Shown here one piece after another: positions 7,110-14,922 of a DNA stretch of 40,790 nucleotides; positions within the stretch are counted from its first letter, which is position 1, and every line of letters starts with the position of its first letter. A program made the translations under genes and the position numbers. This DNA comes from Candidatus Kaiserbacteria bacterium (GTDB taxonomy: Bacteria > Patescibacteriota > Minisyncoccia > Phycocordibacterales > UBA2100). The notes under the pieces are model-generated. The model was given only the letters and a program-made list of their open reading frames with translations. It was not told where the DNA came from and searched no databases. The stretch covers positions 1-40,790 of the forward strand of contig JAQBQU010000018.1 in the NCBI GenBank assembly GCA_028286865.1, in the 5' to 3' direction.

Positions 7110-8228
7110 TCAGCGCTTCGAGAAGTCCACCGCGATCTCGTTGAGGCCGTCGCGCAGATCCGCTTCGTTACCGACGGTCACGCGGCCGCGGATACCCGGG
7201 AAAAGTACGGCGACGGTGGTGCCGCGCCCGATCGCGCTGCGGATCGTGATCTTGCCCTGGTGCATCTTTATGAGTTCGGAGACGATAGCGAGCCCGAGTC
7301 CCGTGCCCCCGGCGCCTTTCGTGCGCGACGGATCAGCACGATAAAAGGGCTCGAAGATACGAAAGAGGTCCTTTCGCGCGATGCCGATACCGGAATCTTG
7401 TACGAGTATTTCCACCTGATTATCGGGAGCGGGCTCCACCGTGATGCGGACATGCCCGCCGCGGGGGGTGTATGAAAGCGCGTTCTTTATGAGATTGCCC
7501 ACGATCTGAGTGAGCGCGGTCGCGTTGCCCCACACCTGGGCATCCGGGCTCTTGCGCAGCGTCACCTGGTGATCGCCGCTTTTGGCGAGCTGCGAGTATT
7601 TCTGCACCGCGTCGGTCGCGATCACAGAAAGGTCGACCGCCGTGAATTCGATGCGCTCCGGCTTTACGAGGGCCGAGAGCGAGAGCAGATTGTTGATGAT
7701 CTCATTGATCCGATCGAGTTCTTCGATGTTGCTCTTGAGCGTCGTTTTGAGCTCCGCCGAGACCTCCCCGAGAAGCGAGACCTCGGTATTGGTCTTGATC
7801 ACGGAAAGGGGAGTGCGAAGCTCGTGCGCGATGTTACCGATGAATTGTTTCTGCGCCGCAAGCGCATCGCGCGTCGGGGTGAGCGTGATACGCGCGATGA
7901 TGTAGCCGAAAAGCGCCGTCTGTCCGACGATGAGACATACGAGCGAGATGAAATTGTGTGTCCGCAGCGCCTGTGTCTGCGCCACGATCGAGGTGCCGAG
8001 GGAATACGGGACCTTGCCCTGACCGCCCGCAGCCAGCCCGTGCAAGATCGCGTTGGCGACGTCATTGCTGAGAATGTTGTATGCCGTGCCCATCAATGCC
8101 AAGAGCACGAGCGCAAATGCGGCCTGGAGCGCTATGACATGGACCTCGGTCCGAAAGAAGGGGTCGTAGCGGTATTTATTCACTAAGTCGGTAACCGATT
8201 CCACGAACCGTTTCCAGTACGCTGCCAT
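7110..8228 (-). CDS. Membrane sensor histidine kinase
   Basis: Partner kinase of the upstream response regulator. Two transmembrane segments (near VIALQAAFALVLLALMG and ISLVCLIVGQTALFGYIIA) flank a short external loop of about 45 residues, so the stimulus is probably membrane-proximal. Then come the H-box FIGNIAHELRTPLSVIK, N-box IVGNLIKNALSYTP, G1 VQDSGIGIA and G2 GGTGLGLAI. No clear HAMP domain is visible. Start is uncertain: the ATG at 8228 follows GGGA and overlaps the regulator by 53 nt, while a GTG at 8183 overlaps by only 8 nt. Either start keeps both membrane segments. Cotranscribed with the regulator, and hence under the TTCAT-box promoter at 8879-8911. Confidence 0.93.
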   Translation of the reverse strand: MAAYWKRFVESVTDLVNKYRYDPFFRTEVHVIALQAAFALVLLALMGTAYNILSNDVANAILHGLAAGGQGKVPYSLGTSIVAQTQALRTHNFISLVCLIVGQTALFGYIIARITLTPTRDALAAQKQFIGNIAHELRTPLSVIKTNTEVSLLGEVSAELKTTLKSNIEELDRINEIINNLLSLSALVKPERIEFTAVDLSVIATDAVQKYSQLAKSGDHQVTLRKSPDAQVWGNATALTQIVGNLIKNALSYTPRGGHVRITVEPAPDNQVEILVQDSGIGIARKDLFRIFEPFYRADPSRTKGAGGTGLGLAIVSELIKMHQGKITIRSAIGRGTTVAVLFPGIRGRVTVGNEADLRDGLNEIAVDFSKR

Positions 8229-8850
8229 TGTTCCCGTCACCCAATTTTCTTCGTAAGTTTTTGACATGTACATCAACTACATTACTAAAGCCTACGTAAT
8301 TAAAGTCCCAGAGATGGTTCAGTAGATCTTCGCGGTTCACCACCTGATTCGGATGGCGCATGAAGTATTCAAGCAATCCGAATTCCTTGAGTGTGAGCGT
8401 CAGCTCCTTACCGTTCTTGGTGACACGGCGGTCGTTGAGGCTCAGTTCGATGTCGCCACTGGTCAAGACTTCCGGAAGTGTTTCCGTCGGACGACGAAGC
8501 AGCGCACGTAGGCGGGCCACCAGCTCGGCGAAAGAGAACGGCTTTACCAGATAGTCATCCGCTCCGCTTGAAAGTAATTGTACCTTGGTGTCGGTCTCGT
8601 TGCGGGCGGTGAGTATGAGGATGGGTGTGTTGATGTTCTGCTCGCGGACCTGTTTGCAGATCTCATACCCGTCCATCGAGGGGAGCATGAGGTCGAGGAT
8701 GATGAGGTCGTAGTCGGAGCGGTGGAGCGAAATACGGGTGAGGGCTTTTTTGCCGTCGGCGATATGGTCGACGGTATATCCTTCGAGTCCGAGGCCTTTG
8801 GAGATGGCGTCGGCCAGTTTCTGTTCGTCTTCTACGAGTAGTATTTTCAT
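8176..8850 (-). CDS. OmpR/PhoB-family response regulator
   Basis: 224-residue DNA-binding regulator. The receiver domain (about 1-115) has acidic Glu7-Asp8, phosphoacceptor Asp53 in DLMLPSMDGYE, Thr81 and Lys103 in DYLVKPF. The C-terminal winged helix (about 130-224) ends with VDVHVKNLRRKLG and VRGIGYRLSE, typical of the family. Members bind head-to-tail half-sites about 11 bp apart. Its own promoter contains such a pair, TTCAT-N6-TTCAT, 11 bp upstream of TATGCT (8879-8911). It is the only regulator of this class in the window, so I infer that it controls itself and the other promoters with the same box. Confidence 0.95.
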   Translation of the reverse strand: MKILLVEDEQKLADAISKGLGLEGYTVDHIADGKKALTRISLHRSDYDLIILDLMLPSMDGYEICKQVREQNINTPILILTARNETDTKVQLLSSGADDYLVKPFSFAELVARLRALLRRPTETLPEVLTSGDIELSLNDRRVTKNGKELTLTLKEFGLLEYFMRHPNQVVNREDLLNHLWDFNYVGFSNVVDVHVKNLRRKLGDGNNGSVLETVRGIGYRLSE

Positions 8851-8878
8851 GACATTTATTTAGCTTCTAACCTCTGAA

Positions 8879-8911
8879 AGCATACACGGATGCGTATGAA
8901 ATCTTCATGAA
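8879..8911 (-). promoter_or_regulatory. TTCAT-box promoter of the response regulator operon
   Basis: In gene orientation: TTCAT, 6 bp, TTCAT (8896-8911 on the complement), 11 bp, then -10 TATGCT (8879-8884). Both half-sites are perfect. Predicted start near 8872 gives a leader of about 22 nt. No -35 consensus is present, as in activator-dependent promoters. Confidence 0.6.
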
Positions 8912-8975
8912 CTTCTCTTAGGAGAATATCACCGACCGGCGATACCACAATATGGGGCTCAGTTGAGCCATTAGG

Positions 8976-9734
8976 CTACGCCTGGTCTTTGGTTATCACG
9001 GAGAGCGCCTCTTTTACCGTCGTCATGAACTGTGCAGGAAAGATGATCGTCGAATTTTTCTCGACCGATATCTCTGCCATGGTCTGAAGAGTGCGCAGCT
9101 GGAGCGCGACCGGATGAGCACTGATGATGTCGGCCGCTTCACCGAGCTTCACGGCAGCTTGGAATTCTCCTTCGGCCGCGACGATCTTCGCGCGGCGTTC
9201 TCTCTCGGCCTCTGCTTCTTTTGCCATGGCGCGCTGCATGTTATCCGGAAGGGTGATGTCTTTGATCTCAACCGCGGTGACCTTGGTGCCCCATGGCTCC
9301 GTGTGCGCATCGATGACGTTCTTGATCTGTTCATTGATGGATGCGGTGTCGGCAAGCAGCTGATCGAGCGAGAAGCGGCCCACGACATTGCGCACCGTGG
9401 TCTGGGAGATCTGGTTGATGGCTTCGTACACGTTCTCGATCGAGATCACCGCCTTTTCCGGGTCGACGATGAGGTAGTACGCTACCGCTGCGATATCGAT
9501 CGATACGTTGTCCTTCGTGATGATCTTCTGAGACGGGATCTGCATGGTGACCGTGCGCAGTGAGACGCGGACCATCTGCTGGAACGGCCAGAACACGAGA
9601 TTGAATCCGGCGGTACGCACTCCGTCGAACTTGCCGAGTATGAATATGACGCCGCGCTCATACTGTTTGAGGATGCGTATCGTCGTAAAGAGATAGAGGA
9701 TAATAATGAGGGCGAGGGTGATAGCGATATTCAT
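8976..9734 (-). CDS. Slipin/stomatin-type SPFH membrane protein
   Basis: 252-residue SPFH (band 7) protein anchored by one N-terminal membrane segment ([20 protein letters not shown]) and otherwise cytoplasmic. The body has the slipin pattern: [20 protein letters not shown]-like [40 protein letters not shown] and the Ala/Glu-rich coiled coil [20 protein letters not shown] near 190. Such proteins form membrane-associated oligomers and often partner with NfeD-type proteases; no NfeD gene is adjacent. Start at 9734 rather than the longer 9776 frame, which would cross the promoter. Possible leaderless start: TGC plus AATAGT ends 6 nt before the ATG. Confidence 0.93.
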   Translation of the reverse strand: MNIAITLALIIILYLFTTIRILKQYERGVIFILGKFDGVRTAGFNLVFWPFQQMVRVSLRTVTMQIPSQKIITKDNVSIDIAAVAYYLIVDPEKAVISIENVYEAINQISQTTVRNVVGRFSLDQLLADTASINEQIKNVIDAHTEPWGTKVTAVEIKDITLPDNMQRAMAKEAEAERERRAKIVAAEGEFQAAVKLGEAADIISAHPVALQLRTLQTMAEISVEKNSTIIFPAQFMTTVKEALSVITKDQA

Positions 9735-9775
9735 ATGTTCACTATTGCACATGCGTATAAACCGGGCAATGACCA

Positions 9776-9784
9776 TGGTATTCT
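9776..9784 (+). promoter_or_regulatory. Leaderless-type extended -10 of the nucleotidyltransferase gene
   Basis: TGG-TATTCT, then 6 nt, then the ATG at 9791, so the predicted transcription start coincides with the start codon. Confidence 0.55.
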
Positions 9785-9790
9785 TGCGTC

Positions 9791-10237
9791 ATGAAGGACG
9801 GAAAACGAGTAGGAATTACGGCGGGAGCCTTTGATCTGTGTCATGCGGGACACATGCTCGTCTTTAAGGAGGCCAAAGAGATATGCGACTATCTCATCAT
9901 AGCTTTGCAAGACGACCCGTCGGATACGCCGGCCGATTATCGCGGCAAGAAGAAGAACAAGCCCATCATGTCGCTTGAAGAGCGCAAGATCATCCTCGAG
10001 AGCGTCAAATATATCGACGAGATCGTGGTGTACAACACCGAAGAGGAACTCTATGGCCTGCTCGTGCGACTCAAGCCCGATGTGCGCATCATCGGCGCCG
10101 ACTGGAAGGGAAAAGAGTACACCGGGCACGACCTACCGATCGAAATGTATTTCAATTCACGCGACCACAATTTCTCCACGACCGCGCTGCGTGAACGTAT
10201 CTACGAAGCGGAAGCAAAAAAACGTGCCGGACAATAA
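9791..10237 (+). CDS. Glycerol-3-phosphate cytidylyltransferase-like nucleotidyltransferase
   Basis: 148-residue HxGH nucleotidyltransferase of the TagD/RfaE-C type, which activates a phosphorylated sugar, polyol or choline-like substrate with CTP or ATP. Motifs: GITAGAFDLCHAGHM with HAGH at 18-21, SLEERKIILESVKYIDEIV in the middle, IGADWKGKE, and the C-terminal FSTTALRERIY in the place of the STTxLI/R motif. The full-length fold is present. Substrate is not decidable from sequence. Monocistronic, followed by an inverted repeat at 10243-10283. Confidence 0.85.
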   Translation: MKDGKRVGITAGAFDLCHAGHMLVFKEAKEICDYLIIALQDDPSDTPADYRGKKKNKPIMSLEERKIILESVKYIDEIVVYNTEEELYGLLVRLKPDVRIIGADWKGKEYTGHDLPIEMYFNSRDHNFSTTALRERIYEAEAKKRAGQ

Positions 10238-10242
10238 TATAC

Positions 10243-10283
10243 GCCGGGGAGGCCGCGCCACCACAGGCTGCAGCCTCCCCGGC
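10243..10283. repeat. 11-bp perfect inverted repeat without T run
   Basis: GCCGGGGAGGC (10243-10253) pairs perfectly with GCCTCCCCGGC (10273-10283) across a 19-nt loop. No T run follows. It resembles the hairpin after amt at 20508-20537, which has the same GGGAGGC core and also lacks a T run. Confidence 0.7.
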
Positions 10284-10388
10284 TCACATGATCGCGACGT
10301 CCTGCGTCGCGTCAGTGGATATGTGAATGCTCATGATGCTTGATCCTGCTATTACGAGTGATAAATAATAATCGGGAGGAGAAAGAGC

Positions 10389-10421
10389 ATGTCTGAGAGA
10401 CAGTGTACGTGTGAGAAGTGA
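10389..10421 (+). CDS. Possible 10-codon ORF with strong Shine-Dalgarno sequence
   Basis: ATG at 10389 is preceded by GGAGGAG (10375-10381) with a 7-nt spacer, the strongest Shine-Dalgarno match in the window apart from those of the deaminase-like and methyltransferase genes. It encodes MSERQCTCEK and stops at 10421. It lies 57 nt upstream of the consensus promoter of the deaminase-like gene, so it is not in that transcript unless read through from another promoter. It could be a leader peptide, a small Cys-containing peptide or chance. Outside the gene-free stretch 10238-10538 nothing else coding was seen. Confidence 0.3.
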   Translation: MSERQCTCEK

Positions 10422-10478
10422 ATCGAAAGTGAATCCTTTTTCTAAAATTCATGATACGGTGGCGAAAATCAAGATATC

Positions 10479-10507
10479 TTGACAAATTTACCAAAATAGC
10501 CTATAAT
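10479..10507 (+). promoter_or_regulatory. Perfect consensus sigma-70-type promoter
   Basis: TTGACA (10479-10484), 17-bp spacer, TATAAT (10502-10507): every base matches the consensus. It is the only such promoter I found in the window and drives the deaminase-like gene. Confidence 0.9.
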
Positions 10508-10538
10508 ATAGGCCGGAAATAAACAGAGGAGAACTTCG

Positions 10539-11144
10539 ATGATCCTGGCAAAAGGGCTTGTCGAGGCTCCGGTCCTTGACGCCTTATTCGATATAACGCC
10601 GCTGCCGCGCATCGAACATGCGCTGCGCGCGTTAGAAAATCCGGCTGTTCAAAAGGCAATGATGGAATCCGGCACGAGAATGCGTCAACTGGCACGCAGC
10701 GAAGATGAGCAGCGGGCGATAGCAAACAGCTCGCCGGTGAACTATCGTCGCTTCTACGTCAGCTGTGTCGCCATCGGACTGGTGCTAAGGTATAACGCGT
10801 CGGCGCCGTATGAATGGTGGGCATTCGTCGCCGCGAACTCAAAACCGTCGAAGAAGGCATGTAAGTTCTGTGCCGAAATGCGGATCGTCCGTGCGGCGCG
10901 GGAGATGCGGGTCATGTGTATCGGCGGACTGTTGGTGCTCGGTGAACGACAGCCGGACGCGCGAAGCGGTAAGTTACGCAACACGCTCAACCCGTGTCCT
11001 CAGTGTCGCGACATGATGAAGCATCCGGACAATCGGTACCTCTTCCGGCAGCGGACGTTGATCATGACGTCGATGCCCGAGAGCCAGGTCCAATACATGG
11101 AGACCCTTACGAAAATGTACGCGGCCCATGGTGAACAATGGTAG
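10539..11144 (+). CDS. Cytidine-deaminase-superfamily-like protein (predicted)
   Basis: 201 residues. The C-terminal half holds a zinc-deaminase signature: C111-A-E113 in KKACKFCAEMRIVRAA and P152-C-P-Q-C156 in LNPCPQCRDMM. By analogy with CDA-fold enzymes Cys111, Cys153 and Cys156 would bind zinc and Glu113 would be the proton shuttle. The segment between (MRVMCIGGLLVLGERQPD) fits the expected strand. The N-terminal 100 residues (helical, with RRFYVSCVAIGLVLRY near 70-85) match nothing I recognise. Substrate unknown: free cytidine, nucleotide or nucleic acid are all possible. Start fixed by GAGGAG 7 nt upstream. Strong promoter, Shine-Dalgarno and terminator make an isolated expression cassette unlike neighbouring leaderless genes. 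Confidence 0.65.
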   Translation: MILAKGLVEAPVLDALFDITPLPRIEHALRALENPAVQKAMMESGTRMRQLARSEDEQRAIANSSPVNYRRFYVSCVAIGLVLRYNASAPYEWWAFVAANSKPSKKACKFCAEMRIVRAAREMRVMCIGGLLVLGERQPDARSGKLRNTLNPCPQCRDMMKHPDNRYLFRQRTLIMTSMPESQVQYMETLTKMYAAHGEQW

Positions 11145-11152
11145 GGAATTGC

Positions 11153-11184
11153 AAGGCGGGACACTTCGGTGCCCCGCCTTTTCT
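11153..11184 (+). terminator. Intrinsic terminator of the deaminase-like gene
   Basis: Stem AAGGCGGG/CCCGCCTT extended by CAC/GTG around a TTCG tetraloop, followed by TTTTCT. Confidence 0.88.
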
Positions 11185-11286
11185 GTTGAGGGGATATCTC
11201 AATAGCGCATTTCATGAACGAGAGCCATACTATATATGGATGGACTGTACGGGTCGATTTTTATAAACACATTTTCCTATCTTTAT

Positions 11287-11520
11287 ATGAAAGCAGTACA
11301 CATGATCGCGTGGATCTTGCTCATTGTCGGCGGCCTCAACTGGCTTCTTGTCGGCATCGGCGGATTCATGGGCAGCAATCTCAACGTCGTGGATCTTCTT
11401 CTTGGTTCATGGCCATCAGTAGAGTGGATCGTATACATTCTCGTCGGTCTTTCGGCGGTCTATACGATCTTCACGCACAAGGCGGAGTGCCGCACGTGCT
11501 CCACATCCTCCTCGATGTAA
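11287..11520 (+). CDS. DUF378 family small membrane protein
   Basis: 77-residue inner-membrane protein with two transmembrane segments (MIAWILLIVGGLNWLLVGIGG and VEWIVYILVGLSAVYTIFTH), the exact DUF378 pattern including LxxVGGLNWxLVG. Function of the family is unknown. The C-terminus adds ECRTCSTSSSM with a CxxC pair. Start at ATG 11287, since the frame upstream is not conserved in type. A single TTCAT at 11211-11215, 10 bp before a CATACT hexamer, could be a weak form of the window's TTCAT box. Ends 12 nt before a strong terminator. Confidence 0.85.
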   Translation: MKAVHMIAWILLIVGGLNWLLVGIGGFMGSNLNVVDLLLGSWPSVEWIVYILVGLSAVYTIFTHKAECRTCSTSSSM

Positions 11521-11532
11521 TGCTCACGAACA

Positions 11533-11567
11533 AGCAAAAAGCGCTCCATTGCGGGGCGCTTTTTGCT
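11533..11567 (+). terminator. Intrinsic terminator after the DUF378 gene
   Basis: Perfect 12-bp stem AGCAAAAAGCGC/GCGCTTTTTGCT with an 11-nt loop that pairs further; T run inside the 3' arm. Confidence 0.85.
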
Positions 11568-11578
11568 GCATCATGAAC

Positions 11579-11611
11579 TTCACGGAGGCTTAATCGAGAG
11601 AAGTATCTAAT
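11579..11611 (+). promoter_or_regulatory. TTCAT-box promoter of the repeat surface protein
   Basis: TTCAC (11579-11583), 6 bp, TTAAT (11590-11594), 11 bp, then -10 TCTAAT (11606-11611). Spacing is identical to the response-regulator promoter; the half-sites are each one change from TTCAT. The gene start lies 52 nt downstream. Confidence 0.45.
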
Positions 11612-11663
11612 GCTCTTCATGAGCGCAAGGCGCGCCCATTTAGTAATTATTTACGTAACCAGT

Positions 11664-12776
11664 ATGAATATCTATAAAGTAACCGCATCAGTGGCAGCCC
11701 TCGCGGTCCTCAGTGTTGCGGGCATCGCTTCTGCGCAGGTGGTAACCACCAACGGTAGCGGAGTGAATGTTGTATCTACTCCGGTGACTACTCAGATCAC
11801 GCCGGGAGCAAATGGGGTCACTGTCGGTAATTTCTCGATAACGGGGAACACCAACGGTGCGGGCATTGTCTCTGTACCCGTCACGGTAACGGCGACCAAC
11901 GGAGCCACGCCGGGAAATCTCACGAACTGTCAGATCTTCAATGCAAATGGCACTCCGCTCAACACGGGCAGTAACGTTGTAAGCACCCTCTCTGCTACGA
12001 ACGCATTCGTTCTCGATACGCCTTTGACCATCTCCGGTGGGGTAACGACCAACTTGTCGATCCGCTGTAATGTCGCAAGTGCGACTCCGGGCGCAAGCAC
12101 CTTCCAGCTCGTCGTCGGGGCCACCACGCTCAACGGTGCTCTGAGCGTGCAACTTGATACTGCTCCGAGCGTTCCGGCAGGCTCGCAGAATGTTTCTCTC
12201 GCCAACATTTCACTTGATGCCACTCACTCCGCCAATAGTGTCGTCTTCTCCTCATTCCCGATCACGCTGAGCGCCGGCAACGGCGGCTCGTTAGGCAATT
12301 TGACCGGCTGCCAGATATTCAACACCGCTAATGGTATTGCCGCAGGTGCGGTGCTCGGTACCGGAACGCTGGTGAATAACGGTGGTCCGACCACCTTTAC
12401 GCTGAGTTCTCCGATAACGGTGGCTGCAGGTACGGCCAACATGCTCGCGCTTAACTGCAATGTATCCTCAGGGTCGCCTGTCGGTAGCACATTCACACTG
12501 GCTATCGATCCGGCCACCATCCCTGCAACGGTATCCGGTACGGGTACCTCGATCACTCCGACCGTGGGAGTAGGTATCGGTGCCAACGGACTTCCTCCGG
12601 CAACATCAGGTACGATCGTCGTGTCTGCGCCGGGTGACCTCTCGACCGTCGTCACGACCCCGGGTGTTCCGAACACGGGTGTGGGCGCGACCGGTTTTGA
12701 AGCGCTCTTCATCCTGCTTCTCTCAGCGATGATCGCATTCGGAGGTGCATTGTATCTCCGCTACGAGATCCGCTAG
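11664..12776 (+). CDS. Exported two-repeat surface protein with PNTG-type C-terminal anchor
   Basis: 370 residues. Signal peptide MNIYKVTASVAALAVLSVAGIASAQ. Then Thr/Ser/Asn/Gly-rich sequence containing two related beta-rich repeats of roughly 95 residues, each with a Cys pair in the same context (NCQIFNANG ... IRCNVAS and GCQIFNTAN ... LNCNVSS), suggesting one disulfide per repeat. The C-terminus reads VPNTGVGATG, a hydrophobic span (FEALFILLLSAMIAFGGALYL) and a basic tail RYEIR, the layout of LPXTG-like cell-wall sorting signals. No sortase gene is in the window. The start at 11664 is chosen because the signal peptide begins there. Function unknown; a cell-surface layer or adhesin role is inference. 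Confidence 0.8.
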   Translation: MNIYKVTASVAALAVLSVAGIASAQVVTTNGSGVNVVSTPVTTQITPGANGVTVGNFSITGNTNGAGIVSVPVTVTATNGATPGNLTNCQIFNANGTPLNTGSNVVSTLSATNAFVLDTPLTISGGVTTNLSIRCNVASATPGASTFQLVVGATTLNGALSVQLDTAPSVPAGSQNVSLANISLDATHSANSVVFSSFPITLSAGNGGSLGNLTGCQIFNTANGIAAGAVLGTGTLVNNGGPTTFTLSSPITVAAGTANMLALNCNVSSGSPVGSTFTLAIDPATIPATVSGTGTSITPTVGVGIGANGLPPATSGTIVVSAPGDLSTVVTTPGVPNTGVGATGFEALFILLLSAMIAFGGALYLRYEIR

Positions 12777-12783
12777 CTGAACA

Positions 12784-12826
12784 CACAACAAAAAAAGGGC
12801 CTCTCGGAGGCCCTTTTTTTGTTGTG
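12784..12826. terminator. 20-bp perfect palindromic bidirectional terminator
   Basis: Arms 12784-12803 and 12807-12826 pair without mismatch around a TCG loop; core AGGGCCTC/GAGGCCCT flanked by seven A and seven T. It separates the convergent surface protein and hybrid kinase genes, whose stop codon directly adjoins it. Confidence 0.93.
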
Positions 12827-14872
12827 CTATGCGTTAAAGACTGTGGCGAAGATCGTCGTGAGCTCCTTGAGTCCGACCGGCTTCGTAAGATGTGCGGTGA
12901 AGCCGGCGTCGAGGGCCTTTTGCTTGTCTTCGAGCAGTCCGTATCCGGTAAGTGCCACGATCGGAACCGATATACCGTTTTCGCGCAGTTGCGCGATCGT
13001 CTCATAACCGTCGAGGCCCGGCATTCCGATGTCGAGGAGAATAAGGTCCGTCGACGAGAAGTCGTCTTTGACCGCGGCTTCTCCCGAGTACAAGGCTTGC
13101 GCGTGACCGCCGAGCTTATTCAGGAGCTTTGCGAGCGAATCCGCTGCGGGCTTGTTGTCGTCAACGATGACCACGTGCTTGCCGGCTATCAGATGAGTAT
13201 TCTTCGGCTCCTGCGATGTTCCGAGATCGAGGATGTTGGTCGTCGGGAGCCGGATGATGAATTCGCTGCCGCGGCCTCTGCCCTCGCTGTGTGCTTCGAT
13301 GGTGCCGCCGTGCAGATTCACGATGCGCTGCACGAGCAAGAGTCCGATGCCGAGGCCGGATGCGTGATTGCGGTCGCGGCCCTGGTAGTACATCTCGAAA
13401 ATGCGCGGCAGGTCGAGCGGGTCGATGCCCTCACCGTTGTCGCGTATCTTTATGACCGCGCTGTCGCCCTCGCGCTCTATGTCCACCCAGATCGAGCCGC
13501 CTGAAGGTGTGTATTTGGCGGCATTGCTCATGAGATTCGTGATGGCCTGCTCGATGCGCGTGTCATCGGCCCATACCTGCACGGGGGAGCTCGAATACGT
13601 ATAGTGGAGCGTGATGTCGGCGGTCCGCAAAAGCGCATCGGTGGATTTCAGCGCGCGCTCGACAAGCCGGCGCATCTCGACGGCGTGCGGAGCGATCTCT
13701 ATCTTATCCTGCGTGAACCGGGTCACGTCGAGAAGGTCATTGAGGAGCTTCGCCATATGGTCGAACTGATGCTCGATGGTCTCCATCTCCTCGCGGATAT
13801 CTTCCGGCACATCCTTGAGCTTGAGAAGTTCTATCGAATTTTTGATGGGGGCGAGCGGATTGCGCAGTTCGTGCGAAAGGCTTGCGAGGAAGAGGTCCTT
13901 GGCGCGGTCCTTGCGGCTGATCTCTTCGTAGAGGTGCGCGTTGTCGAGCAGTAGGCCAAGATGATTGCAGAATTCCTGGAAGAAATGCAGATCATCTTCC
14001 GTGTAGACGCGACCGGATTCCGCGTATGCGAGCGTCATAACGCCGAGGACGCGCCCGCGGGCCACGATAGGCACGGTCATGAGCGAATTGAGCTGGAGAT
14101 ATTCAAGCACTTCCCGCGACTCCGCCTGCTGCTTCGCCGGGAGCTTGCTCAAATTCGCATCGATCAGCTCCTTCGGTAGTGTGGGAAAGAATTCCGATTT
14201 TCCGGTTCGGATAATATTGTAAACACCGCTTGTCGCATTGCGGTCGGGAGGGAAACGGTTGAGCAGACCTTCGGCATAGGCGAGCTTCTCCGGGTTGCGG
14301 TGCACAGTCACCACACGCTCGATGATGTCGCCTTCGCGCACGATGTCGATAGCGCACCAGTCGGCGAGTGCGGGCACCGCGAGACGGGCCTTTTCGTGGA
14401 GTCGTTTGCGGAAATCTGAGGTGATCGAAAGGATCTTTGCGGTCTCGATCATGAAATGCAACTTATCCTCGCGGGTTTTGCGACGATAGATATCGGCGAT
14501 CGTAGTGAACACGTATTTCAGAGCGCCGCTTTCGTCGAGAATGCGCACGCAGGATACCGACAGCCACAGATGCCGTCCGTCGGCTCCGATATAGATATAG
14601 GGCACATTCCGGGTCTCTTCGCCGGCGAATGCTTTTTCGATCGGGAATTCGGCAGGCGCGACGTCGTCGCCCTCGGCGGTACGCAACCGGTGTTTGTCCG
14701 CTAGTTTCTCGAGCGTGGAACCCAGGTTCGAGGGGTCTCCGCCCGTTACCTTCGCCATCGCGGCATTGAGATAGAGGAGCTTGCGGTCTGCGGAGAAAAG
14801 CGCGACCCCAATATCGAGAGATTCGAGGATAGCGGTCTCGGCTTTATTCTCGAATTCCATATTGGGATGCAT
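12827..14872 (-). CDS. Soluble hybrid histidine kinase (PAS-GAF-HisKA-HATPase-REC)
   Basis: 681 residues, no membrane segment, so a cytoplasmic sensor. Order: PAS domain (about 10-130, ending FTTIADIYRRKTRE), GAF domain (about 140-315, with LMTVPIVARGRVLGVMTLAY), H-box LFLASLSHELRNPLAPIKNS, N-box AITNLMSNAAKYTPSGG, G1 IRDNGEGID, G2 ASGLGIGLLLVQRIV, then a receiver domain from about 565 with VDDN acid residues, LLDIGMPGLDGYE and LTKP. PAS and GAF suggest a small-molecule or redox signal. No Hpt protein lies nearby, so the output is unclear. The promoter carries a TTCAT box 11 bp from TATAGT; predicted start is within a few bases of the ATG. Possible second start at 14860. Confidence 0.93.
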   Translation of the reverse strand: MHPNMEFENKAETAILESLDIGVALFSADRKLLYLNAAMAKVTGGDPSNLGSTLEKLADKHRLRTAEGDDVAPAEFPIEKAFAGEETRNVPYIYIGADGRHLWLSVSCVRILDESGALKYVFTTIADIYRRKTREDKLHFMIETAKILSITSDFRKRLHEKARLAVPALADWCAIDIVREGDIIERVVTVHRNPEKLAYAEGLLNRFPPDRNATSGVYNIIRTGKSEFFPTLPKELIDANLSKLPAKQQAESREVLEYLQLNSLMTVPIVARGRVLGVMTLAYAESGRVYTEDDLHFFQEFCNHLGLLLDNAHLYEEISRKDRAKDLFLASLSHELRNPLAPIKNSIELLKLKDVPEDIREEMETIEHQFDHMAKLLNDLLDVTRFTQDKIEIAPHAVEMRRLVERALKSTDALLRTADITLHYTYSSSPVQVWADDTRIEQAITNLMSNAAKYTPSGGSIWVDIEREGDSAVIKIRDNGEGIDPLDLPRIFEMYYQGRDRNHASGLGIGLLLVQRIVNLHGGTIEAHSEGRGRGSEFIIRLPTTNILDLGTSQEPKNTHLIAGKHVVIVDDNKPAADSLAKLLNKLGGHAQALYSGEAAVKDDFSSTDLILLDIGMPGLDGYETIAQLRENGISVPIVALTGYGLLEDKQKALDAGFTAHLTKPVGLKELTTIFATVFNA

Positions 14873-14881
14873 TAAAAATAC

Positions 14882-14914
14882 ACTATAAGGAGCGAATCAT
14901 TAAGACATCATGAA
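14882..14914 (-). promoter_or_regulatory. TTCAT-box promoter of the hybrid kinase
   Basis: In gene orientation: TTCAT, 6 bp, TTAAT (complement of 14899-14914), 11 bp, TATAGT (complement of 14882-14887), then 9 nt to the ATG at 14872. Confidence 0.55.
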
Positions 14915-14922
14915 GATGTCCT

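Noticed and set aside
8904-8911. TTCATGAA read as an 8-bp palindromic operator (also at 11210 and 26786)
   Set aside because: The palindrome is not shared by the other promoters; the 11-bp direct repeat of TTCAT with fixed distance to the -10 explains more sites. The copy near 11211 has only one half-site in register.
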